Shown here: one piece after another, positions 8,965 through 17,096 of the stretch | Position numbering within the stretch: the first letter of the stretch is position 1 | How the letters are laid out: every line of letters begins with the position of its first letter | DNA from: Kushneria sinocarnis | GTDB taxonomy: Bacteria; Pseudomonadota; Gammaproteobacteria; Pseudomonadales; Halomonadaceae | Direction: 5' to 3' | DNA length: 64,000 bases | NCBI RefSeq assembly: GCF_003633775.1 | Contig: NZ_RBIN01000001.1 | Span: forward strand, 496,001-560,000 | Translations under genes and position numbers: made by a program | Notes under the pieces: generated by a model | The model's input: the letters and a program-made list of their open reading frames with translations, nothing else | Databases searched by the model: none | Told to the model about the DNA's origin: nothing

Positions 8965-8982
8965 AAAAGTGCATGCACCTTT
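8965..8982. promoter_or_regulatory. 18-bp near-perfect palindrome, second candidate GntR operator
   Basis: AAAAGTGCATGCACCTTT pairs in eight of nine positions around the same TGCATGCA core as the site at 8874-8887. The region from 8811 to 9121 has no gene that I can support, only these two sites and a hairpin. Confidence 0.45.
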
Positions 8983-9073
8983 GGGGTGCCGGGGACGGCA
9001 CCGTGCACCCGGAGCGACCGGCGCAGGCGGCTGGCGGGAAGAAGGGGGAAGTATCAGGTGCCCTGACGCATGC

Positions 9074-9101
9074 GCCGGCCACGCCCGCAGGCGTGGCCGG
9101 C
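9074..9101 (-). terminator. 12-bp stem-loop downstream of the GltS-type symporter gene
   Basis: A perfect stem (GCCGGCCACGCC paired with its complement) with a CGCA loop lies 20 bp past the stop of the minus-strand symporter gene. No T-run follows on the minus strand, so it is a stable 3'-end hairpin rather than a textbook intrinsic terminator. Confidence 0.5.
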
Positions 9102-9121
9102 CGAACAGGCCCGGGGCGGGA

Positions 9122-10480
9122 TCAGCGCCTTGCCGGGGCCTCGCCTGCATCCGCTGCCGGCAGCCGCAGCCACCCGGCCCGGGTGGCAATCGCGGCGATG
9201 ACGGCCACGGTGCCCAGCGTGATCGCCACATAGAGCCAGGAGTGGCCCGCAATCAGCAGGATGGGGGAGAAGGTCACCAGCATGATCTCGACCGGGGCGC
9301 CGAAGATGTAGGCCAGTGCAAAGTCGTCGAGGGTGCGGCTCTTCAGCCGGGGATCGACGATCCTGAGCAGGGCGATGCCCATCGCCACGGTGCCCGTGAA
9401 CCAGCCCCAGCCGAACAGCCCCTTTTCGAACCAGTACTCCCTGAACAGGCAGGGGGCGACGTAGCGGAAGAAGCAGTAGCTGAAGGCAACGCCGAACAGC
9501 AGCAGCAGCAGCGGCACGAAGTAGGCGGCCACCACCGCGAGGTTGATGGAGGCGATGCCGAAGGCCACCAGCACGTCGGTGGCGCCACTGCCGATGCGGT
9601 TGATGACGGGGGCGCTGACATAGTGGCGAACGCCGCAGACGCTCAACAGCGCATTGAGGCCCAGCCCCACCAGGAAGGCGAGGGCGAAGGCCGGCGCGGT
9701 GAAGTCGAACAGCGCCGCGATCGTCCCCTTGAGCCAGAAGCTGGCGCCGGCAACGGCGGTGACCAGCAGCAGGTGAAACAGCAGCGGTTCGATCGTCATC
9801 GAGGAGATCGTTTCCACGCTCTCGCTCTCCCGCTTGTCGGTGGGCACCAGGCCGGTGCGCAGTTCGGAGGGCAGCGAGCCGAACTCGCTGATGAAGCTGG
9901 TCCGGCCGCGCCGCGAATTGTGGCGGATGATGGCGATGCCGCCGATGATCGAGCAGAGGACCCCGACCGTCGCCGAGGTCATGGCCAGCGAGGTGGCTTC
10001 CGGCCAGCCGTGCGCCGCGAACACCTCCCCGATCGCGGCGGCCGTGCCATGGCCGCCGACAAAGCCGGTGGCCAGCAGCAGGCCGAAGCCTTCCGGCATC
10101 GACGACCAGAACGGCGAGAAGAAGACCAGCGCAAACAGCACCCCGGCACCGTACATGCCGATCAGGGCCATGTTGCCGAAGGACCAAATGCTGCCGACCC
10201 GGCCCGCGATGCGTCCCAGCGGCACGCGCTGTGCCGCCAGCCCCAGCGAGCCGAAGATGAAGGCAATCAGGATGCCCGGGTAGCTGGCCATGTGGCCCGA
10301 AAAGCCCAGCCAGTCCAGACCATTCGGGCCGAGCAGTAGCCCCAGCAGGCCGGCCGTGATGCTGGCCGGCAGGAACAGCTTCTGCATCCAGACCAGCCGG
10401 GCACGCAGTGCCACGCCGGCCAGCAGCAGGATCGCCATCAGGGCGGCGTCGTTCATCAGGGTGTCCAGGGAAAACGTCAT
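9122..10480 (-). CDS. GltS-type sodium/glutamate symporter family protein
   Basis: A 452-residue membrane protein with about 10-12 hydrophobic helices, resembling the glutamate:Na+ symporter (GltS) family. The two inverted repeats each carry a Gly-rich hairpin: GFVGGHGTAAAIGEVF near residue 145 and GWFTGTVAMGIALLR near residue 385. The first repeat also has the conserved LLLGPNGL stretch near residue 50. Substrate may be glutamate or another dicarboxylic amino acid; this is a divergent member, so specificity is open. The start at 10480 has AGGAG about 8 nt upstream. It lies 58 bp behind the FAD oxidoreductase gene on the same strand, so the transporter probably feeds that enzyme. Confidence 0.82.
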   Translation of the reverse strand: MTFSLDTLMNDAALMAILLLAGVALRARLVWMQKLFLPASITAGLLGLLLGPNGLDWLGFSGHMASYPGILIAFIFGSLGLAAQRVPLGRIAGRVGSIWSFGNMALIGMYGAGVLFALVFFSPFWSSMPEGFGLLLATGFVGGHGTAAAIGEVFAAHGWPEATSLAMTSATVGVLCSIIGGIAIIRHNSRRGRTSFISEFGSLPSELRTGLVPTDKRESESVETISSMTIEPLLFHLLLVTAVAGASFWLKGTIAALFDFTAPAFALAFLVGLGLNALLSVCGVRHYVSAPVINRIGSGATDVLVAFGIASINLAVVAAYFVPLLLLLFGVAFSYCFFRYVAPCLFREYWFEKGLFGWGWFTGTVAMGIALLRIVDPRLKSRTLDDFALAYIFGAPVEIMLVTFSPILLIAGHSWLYVAITLGTVAVIAAIATRAGWLRLPAADAGEAPARR

Positions 10481-10538
10481 CTCATGCTCCTGTCTCGCCT
10501 TGTTGTTGTAAAAAGAGCCGGTATCAGCCACTGCCGGA

Positions 10539-11861
10539 TCAGGGGGTCGGGTCCGCCTCGGCGAAGCGGCTGAAGCGATAGGGGGTGGGGTCCACCAGGG
10601 GGGTATTGCCCGTGACCAGATCCGCCATCAGCTGACCTGCGCCGGGGGCGGTCCCGAAGCCGTGACCGGAGAAGCCGGTGGCCAGGTGGAATCCCGGCAG
10701 GGTGTCGATGGCATCGATGACCGGAACGGCATCCGGGGTGACGTCGATCAGCCCGCCCCAGCGCTGGGTGATCTCGAGGTCCCGGAAGAAGGGCACCGCC
10801 TCTCCGATCTGGCGCGTGGCTTCCTTCAGGACCCGCGCGGAGGGCACGGGGTCGAGTACGCGCTCGCGCTCGAAGGGCGAGACGCCATCATCCGACCAGC
10901 GGCGGTGATGCCACGCCTCCTGCCACAGCCGGGCATCGAGGCGCAGCCGGAACTCCTCCCGGCTGGTGCGCATCATGGGCAGGAAGTCGCGCAGATAGCG
11001 GAAGCTGTCGGGCACGATCGGTGCCAGCGAGCCGCCCCGGTGTGAAATGGTGTAGCCGCCATCCGCGCGCTTGCGAAACGAGAAGCCGCTGGTGCCCAGG
11101 GCCGCATCGGGGCCGCCCGGCATGGGGGCGGTGCGCATCACCGAACCCAGCACCTTCAGCTGGGGCAGCCGGATGCCCAGATGGCGGCAGAACAGCGACG
11201 ACCAGGCGCCTCCCGCCAGCACCACCGCCTGGGTACGCACCCGGCCGCGCTCGGTCACCACGGCATGCACCCGGCCGGCCCGGGTTTCGAGGCCGCGCAC
11301 CGCACACTGCTGCAGGAGGGTCGCGCCCAGGCGCATGGCACTCCGGGCCATGGCGGGGGCCACGACATCCGGTTCGGCCCGGCCGTCGTCGGGGGTATAG
11401 AGCGCGCCCACGAAGGCACCGGGATCGACCCCGGGCATGTATCGGGCCAGCTCTGCGCTATCCAGCAGGCGCGAGCTGACCCCGTAGTGGCGGGCCCGCG
11501 CCAGCCACTCACGCTGCTGGGTCAGCTCGGCCTCGTTGCGACAGGCATACAGGATGCCGGTGCGCTTGAAGCCGATATCTTCCGACAGCGCTGCTGCCAG
11601 TTCGGGCCAGCGGGCCAGGCTGGCCATCGCCAGCGGGATCTCGCGCTCGTCGCGCCCCATGGTGCGACACCACCCCCAGTTGCGGGAGGACTGCTCGCCG
11701 GCGATTACCCCCTTCTCCAGCAGGGTGACACGGACGCCGGTGCGGGCCAGTGCCCAGGCCGTGGCGACCCCGATGATGCCGCCGCCGATGACGGCGACAT
11801 CGGTCTCGTCGGGCAGGGCGGGGGAGGATTCGACCGTCTGAATATGCGGGTACATGGTCAT
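10539..11861 (-). CDS. FAD-dependent oxidoreductase of the D-amino-acid/glycine oxidase (DadA-like) family
   Basis: A flavoprotein of about 440 residues. The N-terminal Rossmann motif is VIGGGIIGVATAW followed by an acidic residue in LLEKG, and a C-terminal FAD-contact segment reads GFHLATGFSGHGFGTAPG. This layout is that of DAO-family enzymes oxidising secondary or D-amino acids, sarcosine or glycine. Together with the GltS-type transporter behind it, uptake and oxidation of an amino-acid-like compound is inferred. The start is uncertain: Met codons at 11894, 11861 and 11855 are all in frame and none has a strong ribosome site. It is divergent from the IclR gene. Confidence 0.84.
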   Translation of the reverse strand: MTMYPHIQTVESSPALPDETDVAVIGGGIIGVATAWALARTGVRVTLLEKGVIAGEQSSRNWGWCRTMGRDEREIPLAMASLARWPELAAALSEDIGFKRTGILYACRNEAELTQQREWLARARHYGVSSRLLDSAELARYMPGVDPGAFVGALYTPDDGRAEPDVVAPAMARSAMRLGATLLQQCAVRGLETRAGRVHAVVTERGRVRTQAVVLAGGAWSSLFCRHLGIRLPQLKVLGSVMRTAPMPGGPDAALGTSGFSFRKRADGGYTISHRGGSLAPIVPDSFRYLRDFLPMMRTSREEFRLRLDARLWQEAWHHRRWSDDGVSPFERERVLDPVPSARVLKEATRQIGEAVPFFRDLEITQRWGGLIDVTPDAVPVIDAIDTLPGFHLATGFSGHGFGTAPGAGQLMADLVTGNTPLVDPTPYRFSRFAEADPTP

Positions 11862-11959
11862 CCTGTTGTTATTGGCCGGTGACGACTTCGACATCTATCA
11901 CCGCCGCGGAAAGACGAACAACCGGAACCGCCGGCCGTGCTTCCCGGGGGTCCGCTTTG

Positions 11960-11972
11960 CTCATATAGTGAG
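11960..11972. promoter_or_regulatory. Inverted repeat in the divergent IclR/oxidoreductase promoter
   Basis: CTCATATAGTGAG has 4-bp arms (CTCA/TGAG) around TATAG and sits between the divergent flavoprotein and IclR genes. The central TATAGT resembles a -10 hexamer on the plus strand. It may be a promoter or part of an IclR site; evidence is weak. Confidence 0.3.
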
Positions 11973-12004
11973 ACCACTGCCATGCATCCACGGCCGGGGG
12001 CCCC

Positions 12005-12823
12005 ATGCCGCAACCTGCTCATCTGCCGCCCGAAGCGGAACGTCCGGACGTGGCGGGTACCCGGACCCTGGCGCGTGCCATGCAGCTGCTGCGCCTGGTG
12101 GCGGCGCAGGGCGATCGCGGGGCGACGGTCGGGATGCTGCGCCAGCACTCGGGGCTGTCACGCGCGACGCTCTACCGGCTGCTGCTGAGCCTGCGCCGCC
12201 AGGGGCTGCTGCGACAGCCCTATCCGCGGGGCGCCTACTTCCTGGGCTATGAACTGCTGTCGCTCGGTGCCCGGGCGGGCAATGCCAGCGGGCTGCGGGA
12301 GCTGGCACGCCCGGCGCTGTTGCAGCTGGCCGCCCACTTCGGGGACAGCTTCTTTCTGCTGGTCCCGGATGGCTACTTTGCGCTCTGTCTGGAGATGCAG
12401 GATGGCGACCGGCCGGTGCGCTGCTTCTCCCAGGCGGTCGGCGGGCGCATCCTGATGGGGGTCGGGCAGGCCAGCATTGCGCTGCTCGCCGGCATGCCCG
12501 CTGCGCAGCGCCAGACCATTCTGGCCCACAATGCGCCGCGGCTGACGCGCGAGTATCAGCTCGAGATGTCGCGGGTGCGCCGCCAGGTCTCCCGGGCAGG
12601 GCAGCGCGGGCATGCCTACAGTGCCGGTGGCATCGGGCTGGATGGCTATACCGGCGTGGCGGTGCCGGTACGCACCACGCAGTGGCATGTGGTGGGCGCG
12701 CTCAGCTGTGCCATCGAGATCGACGAGATGACCCGTGGCCATCGGCGTGCGCTGGTGGCGGCCCTCAAGCATCATGCCGGCGAGGTCGGCGAGCGGACCG
12801 GTCAGCTGCTGAGACTGACGTAA
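12005..12823 (+). CDS. IclR-family transcriptional regulator
   Basis: A 272-residue regulator. The N-terminal winged HTH (roughly residues 18-75, with HSGLSRATLYRLLLSL) is followed by a GAF-like effector domain with the usual motifs, including GGRILMGVG and the segment GGIGLDGYTGVAVPVR near residue 210. It is transcribed away from the FAD oxidoreductase/GltS-type operon, the standard arrangement for an IclR regulator controlling its divergent neighbour in response to the substrate or product. The start follows a G-rich GGGGGCCCC stretch. Confidence 0.9.
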   Translation: MPQPAHLPPEAERPDVAGTRTLARAMQLLRLVAAQGDRGATVGMLRQHSGLSRATLYRLLLSLRRQGLLRQPYPRGAYFLGYELLSLGARAGNASGLRELARPALLQLAAHFGDSFFLLVPDGYFALCLEMQDGDRPVRCFSQAVGGRILMGVGQASIALLAGMPAAQRQTILAHNAPRLTREYQLEMSRVRRQVSRAGQRGHAYSAGGIGLDGYTGVAVPVRTTQWHVVGALSCAIEIDEMTRGHRRALVAALKHHAGEVGERTGQLLRLT

Positions 12824-12974
12824 CCCGGTGGTGGCGGTGTCATACCATCAACCAGCTTGATAATGACCTTCACGGCGTTCGATTCGTGCTCCTTCCACTC
12901 CGGGCCGACACTGCTGCCATCAGGAAGATGCAGTGCCTTCCGGCACGTTCTGAAACACGGAAAGGAGTACGACC

Positions 12975-13094
12975 ATGAACGCCCGCAACCGTCTCAATAC
13001 CCTGTTCGCCATCACGCTGGCTGCCCTGCTGCCGACGGCGGCACTGGCCAATCCGGTGGATAGCGGTGCAGGGGAGAGCGCCGCTGCCCCGTGA
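12975..13094 (+). CDS. Small secreted peptide, 39 residues, unknown function
   Basis: A short frame with an excellent ribosome site (AAAGGAG, 8 nt before ATG). It encodes MNARNRL, a hydrophobic core (TLFAITLAALLPTAALA) and a mature tail of only about 14 residues, NPVDSGAGESAAAP. The charged N-terminus, core and A-L-A cleavage motif make a convincing Sec signal peptide, so the product would be a tiny periplasmic or secreted peptide. It lies alone in the gap between the IclR and YedK-like genes. No family recognised. Confidence 0.55.
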   Translation: MNARNRLNTLFAITLAALLPTAALANPVDSGAGESAAAP

Positions 13095-13117
13095 CCGGAG
13101 GCGACTTCGCCACCACT

Positions 13118-13133
13118 TGCCCTATACTGGGCA
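13118..13133 (+). promoter_or_regulatory. TGCCC-TATACT-GGGCA inverted repeat overlapping a -10-like hexamer
   Basis: Perfect 5-bp arms flank TATACT, a good -10 match whose 3' end is 7 nt before the ATG of the downstream HMCES/YedK-like gene. If TATACT is the -10, the transcript would begin at or next to the start codon (leaderless). The arms could bind a repressor. No clear -35 was found. Confidence 0.35.
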
Positions 13134-13134
13134 C

Positions 13135-13815
13135 ATGTGTGGACGCTACGCCCTGTTTACCCGAAAGGCGCAGCTGCTGGACCAGCTGCCCCTGCGGGTT
13201 CGTGATGCAGATGATGATGCCGGACAGCCGCGCTACAACGTGGCACCCGGCACCGAAGTGCTGGCCGTACGCCGGGCCAGCGATGACGACGAGAACACGG
13301 CGATAACGCTGGACAGGCTCTGGTGGGGCTATCATCCCCACTGGGCGGGTGACAGCGCTCCGACCCCCATCAATGCGAAGGCCGAGAAGGTCGCCACCTC
13401 GAAATACTATGCAGGTGCCTTTGCCCGTCAGCGCTGCCTGATTCCTGCGGATGGCTGGTATGAGTGGCTGGCCACCGAACACGGCAAGCAGCCGCATTTC
13501 ATCTGTCGGCAGGATCGCAGCCCCGTCTGGCTGGCCGGTATCTGGAGCGCGCGGCCGGATGGCACCCCGGGGCTGGCGATCATCACCCATGATGCCCGCG
13601 GCGTGGCGACCGAGGTGCATTCGCGGATGCCGCTGGCGCTGGACGAGCGCTGCCTGACGGAGTGGCTCGATCCGCACATGACCGACCGGGAGAGCGTTCG
13701 CCAGCTGATCCGCCCCCTGCCGGCCGAGCTGCTGAGCCACTGGCCCGTCAGCCGCGAGGTGAACCGGGTCGGCAATGATCGGGCCACCCTGATCGAGCCG
13801 ATCAATCCGGCATGA
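13135..13815 (+). CDS. yedK: SOS-response-associated peptidase family protein, YedK/HMCES
   Basis: A 226-residue SRAP-domain protein. It begins Met-Cys-Gly-Arg-Tyr, so removal of Met exposes Cys2, the residue that forms a thiazolidine crosslink with abasic sites in single-stranded DNA. The other conserved positions are present: the RYNVAPG stretch, Asn in PINAKAEKV (near residue 82), Glu in DGWYEW (near residue 113) and His in EVHSRMPL (near residue 162). The role is to shield abasic sites during replication. It stands alone between an IclR regulator and a TRAP operon. No ribosome site is evident before the ATG. Confidence 0.93.
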   Translation: MCGRYALFTRKAQLLDQLPLRVRDADDDAGQPRYNVAPGTEVLAVRRASDDDENTAITLDRLWWGYHPHWAGDSAPTPINAKAEKVATSKYYAGAFARQRCLIPADGWYEWLATEHGKQPHFICRQDRSPVWLAGIWSARPDGTPGLAIITHDARGVATEVHSRMPLALDERCLTEWLDPHMTDRESVRQLIRPLPAELLSHWPVSREVNRVGNDRATLIEPINPA

Positions 13816-14207
13816 CGCGCCGGTACACTCCCTGTGTCGCTTGCCCACCCGGCGGTCGCCCGGCGACTGGCCCGGGCATCATGTCCCCATGCTGCTGCCG
13901 ATGAGGCCACGCGCCCGGCGTATGATGCGCGCCCACCGGGCCGCGTCGTGGCGGAATGATCGCTCCGGGCCGCCTTGAACAGCGGTGCTGAACCGTTGCG
14001 GTATCGGCATGAAGTGCTCCGGCTGTTTCCGGTTTTTCATGGGCTTTTTCCAACACGAAACCGGTTGATGTTCAGCAATGATTTCCCGATTTAGACAAAA
14101 GTCAGGCTATGCGCCGCTTTCTTGAATACTAGTATATTAGTTCCGGGCGCCGGCCATTGCAGGGAAATAAAGCGGGTGCCTGACTCAATGAAAAGGGAGC
14201 GCGAGCA
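13816..14207. promoter_or_regulatory. Gene-free region with a palindromic site upstream of dctP
   Basis: A 392-bp interval without a supportable gene; its last 200 bases are more AT-rich than the surroundings. ATACTAGTAT at 14126-14135 is a perfect 10-bp palindrome 72 bp before dctP. Short T-A-rich palindromes of this type are typical of GntR/FCD regulators, and a GntR/FCD gene ends the dctPQM cluster at 19049. A link between the two is inferred. Confidence 0.4.
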
Positions 14208-15218
14208 ATGAAATCATTTCTCTCTGCAGGCTTGTATCGCCTGCTGACAGGCGTCTTCTGCGTGGGTGCGGTACTGGTAACCGGTCAGGCTTATGCTCAG
14301 AGTTCGGCAACCATCAAGGTCGCCAGCTACTTTGCCGAAGAGCATCCCCAGAACGTCGCCATTCGGGAAAAGTTCAAGCCGTATGTCGAGAATCATTCCG
14401 ACATGAAGGTGAAGATATACCCCAACAGTTCGCTCGGCGATGAACGGCAATATACCAACGGCGTACGCACCGGTAGCATCGAAATGGCGATCGCCGGCAT
14501 GGGACTGCAGACAGCGGATCCCCGCATCGGTTTTCCGGAATGGCCCTTCTTGTTCGAGAACTATGATCAGGCCCAATCCATGCTGAATGGCCCGGTGGGA
14601 GAGAAGATTGATCCGGCCTTCCGCGAGTTGGGGGTTGAGCCACTGGCGTGGACAGCCAATGGATTCCGGGTGTTCTCCAGCAATCGCAGGATCGGCAGCA
14701 TGGAAGACTTCAAGGGCTTCAAGCTCAGAATGCCCAACCTGAAACTGTACGTGCGTGTCGGCCAGGCCCTGGGTGCCAATGTGCAGACCATGGGGATGTC
14801 CGAGGTGTATCCGGCACTGGAGCAGGGCGTGGTGGATGGTCAGGACAATCCGCTGGCAACGCTCTACCGTTCCGGCTGGTATGAGGTGCAGAGCAACGTG
14901 CTGGAAAGCCGACACATGTTCAGCCCCAATGTCTATCTGATGAACAAGCGCTTTTACGACAATCTGAGTGAAGAGGATCAAAAGGTCATTCAGGAGGCAT
15001 CGCATCAGGCGATGGAAATGGAGTGGCAGCTGATGCGGGATTCGGCGGCAGAGATCAAGCAGAAGCTGAAGGCGGCAGGACTCGAGGTGACAGAGCCCGA
15101 TCAGCAGTTTCACGACCGCATGGTCAGTGCCATGCAGCCCATCTACGACGACTTCGAGCAGCAGTATGACTGGGCCGGCGAGTGGCTCGACATGGTACGC
15201 AATCACACTCGGGACTGA
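14208..15218 (+). CDS. dctP: TRAP transporter substrate-binding protein, DctP family
   Basis: A 336-residue periplasmic binding protein. The Sec signal peptide ends near residue 31 (QAYA, then QSS). The mature part has the DctP fold with YPNSSLGDERQ, the GLQTADPRIGFPEWPFLF region and the MSEVYPALEQGVVDGQDNP motif near residues 197-215 that contacts ligand. It captures a carboxylate and hands it to the DctQM membrane complex for Na+-driven import. AAGGGAGC precedes the ATG. The downstream alpha-hydroxyacid dehydrogenase suggests a 2-hydroxy acid such as lactate or mandelate as substrate. Confidence 0.94.
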   Translation: MKSFLSAGLYRLLTGVFCVGAVLVTGQAYAQSSATIKVASYFAEEHPQNVAIREKFKPYVENHSDMKVKIYPNSSLGDERQYTNGVRTGSIEMAIAGMGLQTADPRIGFPEWPFLFENYDQAQSMLNGPVGEKIDPAFRELGVEPLAWTANGFRVFSSNRRIGSMEDFKGFKLRMPNLKLYVRVGQALGANVQTMGMSEVYPALEQGVVDGQDNPLATLYRSGWYEVQSNVLESRHMFSPNVYLMNKRFYDNLSEEDQKVIQEASHQAMEMEWQLMRDSAAEIKQKLKAAGLEVTEPDQQFHDRMVSAMQPIYDDFEQQYDWAGEWLDMVRNHTRD

Positions 15219-15284
15219 TCACTGCCGATGGCCATGCAGGGCAGTTTCCTGCATGGCAGATCGCTCACTGCCACGGAGGTGGCC

Positions 15285-15797
15285 ATGTCTCTTGCCGGTC
15301 TTTTCAGTCTGCTGGACAAGCTGATCAAGCTCGCCATTGCCATCGCCCTGGTGCTGATGGTCGGGTTCGTGTTTACCAATGTCGTGCTGCGCTATGCCTT
15401 TGACAGCGGCCTGACCTGGTCCAGCGAAGTGGCCCGTTACCTGTTTGTCTGGGTGGTCTTTCTGGGCTCGATTCTGGCGGTGGCCGATCACAGCCATCTG
15501 GGGGTCGATATCCTGGTCAGCCGGGTGCCGCTCTGGCTGCAGAAGGTGCTGTTCGTCATTTCGGTCATCCTGATCACCGGTGTCATGAGCCTGGTGGTAC
15601 GCGGGCTTCTGCTGCTGATCGAGCTGAATGTCGGCATCACCGGCCCGGCCACCGAGCTGCCCATCAACAACTATTACCACGCCGGCATGATCTCGGCCGT
15701 GCTCATGTCGCTGGTGCTGATCTTCCAGGCGATCAGCTTTGTGATTACCGGTCGTCATGGACCGCAGTGGAGCCGGCACCGGGATGGGGAGGAGTGA
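15285..15797 (+). CDS. dctQ: TRAP transporter small permease, DctQ family
   Basis: A 170-residue protein with four hydrophobic helices, the size and topology of DctQ, which bridges the binding protein and the DctM channel. The conserved TWSSEVARYLFVWVVFLG segment lies near residues 45-62. The start at 15285 (MSLAG) is preferred over a Met 19 codons earlier because GGAGG is ideally spaced before it and the upstream extension is not membrane-like. It follows dctP by 66 bp and is 3 bp from dctM, so the three are one operon. Confidence 0.9.
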   Translation: MSLAGLFSLLDKLIKLAIAIALVLMVGFVFTNVVLRYAFDSGLTWSSEVARYLFVWVVFLGSILAVADHSHLGVDILVSRVPLWLQKVLFVISVILITGVMSLVVRGLLLLIELNVGITGPATELPINNYYHAGMISAVLMSLVLIFQAISFVITGRHGPQWSRHRDGEE

Positions 15798-15800
15798 GTC

Positions 15801-17081
15801 ATGATGGTCGTGGTCTTTCTGGCCGTGCTGTTTTCGCTGATGCTGATCGGCATGCCGATTGCCTTTGCGATGCTCTGTTCGGCCGTGGTGATGATGTGGT
15901 CGCAGGACATGTTCAATGTCACGACCCTGGCCGAGCATTTCATTACCGGGGCCAACAGTTTTGCGCTGATGGCCATCCCGTTCTTCATCCTCACCGGGGA
16001 GATCATGAACGCCGGGGGCATCTCGAAACGCATCGTCGAGTTCGCCTCCTCGCTGGTGGGGCACGTGAAGGGCGGTCTGGGGTATGTCGCCATCATCGCC
16101 GGCGTCATCTTCGCCGGTCTTTCCGGCTCCGCCGTGGCCGATACGGCGGCATTGGGGTCGATTCTGATTCCCATGATGGTCGCCCAGGGGTATGAGAAGC
16201 GGCGTTCCACGGGGCTGGTCGCTTCGGTGGGCATTGTCGGCACCGTCTTTCCGCCCAGCATTCCGCTGATTCTCTATGGCGTGGTGGGCAGCGTCTCGAT
16301 TACCGGGCTGTTCATGGGCGGTATCGTGCCCGGCATCCTGATGGCCATCGGCATGACCGTGACCTGGTGGTTCGTGGCCCGCCGGGCGGATACCCAACAG
16401 CTGGAAAGGGCGAGCTGGCAGGAGCGCCGGCGGACCTTCCGACGCGCCTTCTGGGCGCTGCTGCTGCCCCTGATCATCATTGTCGGCCTGCGTGGCGGCG
16501 TGTTCACGCCCACCGAGGCCGGGGTGGTCGCGGCGGTCTATGCCTTCGTGATCAGTCTCTGCCACCGCGAGCTGAAACTGACCCAGCTGTTCGAGGTGCT
16601 GGCCGGTACGGCCAAGACCACGGCTATTGTCATGCTGATCGCCTCGGCGGCGATCGTGACCGCCTACGCCATCACGGTGGCCCAGATTCCGGCGCAGATC
16701 GCAGCCGGTCTGACCAGCATTACCGACAGTCCCACGCTGATGATGCTGATCATCATGGTAATTCTGCTGCTGTTCGGCTGTGTCATGGACATGACCCCGG
16801 CGGTGCTGATCTTCGCCCCGGTGCTGATTCCGGTGGTGCAGCAGCTGGGCATCGACCCCATCTATTTCGGGGTAGTCATGATCATCAATCTGTCGATCGG
16901 TCTGATTACGCCCCCCGTGGGCACCGTGCTGTATGTCGGCTGCAGCATCAGCCGGATCAGCATCATCGATATCACGCGCGGTATCTGGCCGATGCTGGTG
17001 ATGTATGTCGCCATCCTGTTCGCCCTGATCCTGTTTCCCCAGATTGTCACGGTGCCGCTTGAGATCCTGCACGGTGGCTGA
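15801..17081 (+). CDS. dctM: TRAP transporter large permease, DctM family
   Basis: A 426-residue membrane protein with about 12 helices, the ion-coupled channel of the TRAP system. Family motifs include MLIGMPIAFAM near the start, the re-entrant GVIFAGLSGSAVADTAALGSILIP near residues 97-120 and the second half GCVMDMTPAVLIFAPVLIPV near residues 327-346. The C-terminal NLSIGLITPPVGTVLYVG is also typical. It imports with DctP and DctQ, and the alpha-hydroxyacid dehydrogenase gene follows after 15 bp. Confidence 0.94.
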   Translation: MMVVVFLAVLFSLMLIGMPIAFAMLCSAVVMMWSQDMFNVTTLAEHFITGANSFALMAIPFFILTGEIMNAGGISKRIVEFASSLVGHVKGGLGYVAIIAGVIFAGLSGSAVADTAALGSILIPMMVAQGYEKRRSTGLVASVGIVGTVFPPSIPLILYGVVGSVSITGLFMGGIVPGILMAIGMTVTWWFVARRADTQQLERASWQERRRTFRRAFWALLLPLIIIVGLRGGVFTPTEAGVVAAVYAFVISLCHRELKLTQLFEVLAGTAKTTAIVMLIASAAIVTAYAITVAQIPAQIAAGLTSITDSPTLMMLIIMVILLLFGCVMDMTPAVLIFAPVLIPVVQQLGIDPIYFGVVMIINLSIGLITPPVGTVLYVGCSISRISIIDITRGIWPMLVMYVAILFALILFPQIVTVPLEILHGG

Positions 17082-17096
17082 TTTTTCGGAGTCGGC

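Noticed and set aside
13118-13133. LexA (SOS) box before the YedK-like gene
   Set aside because: The sequence lacks the CTGT-N8-ACAG pattern; the inverted repeat is TGCCC/GGGCA.
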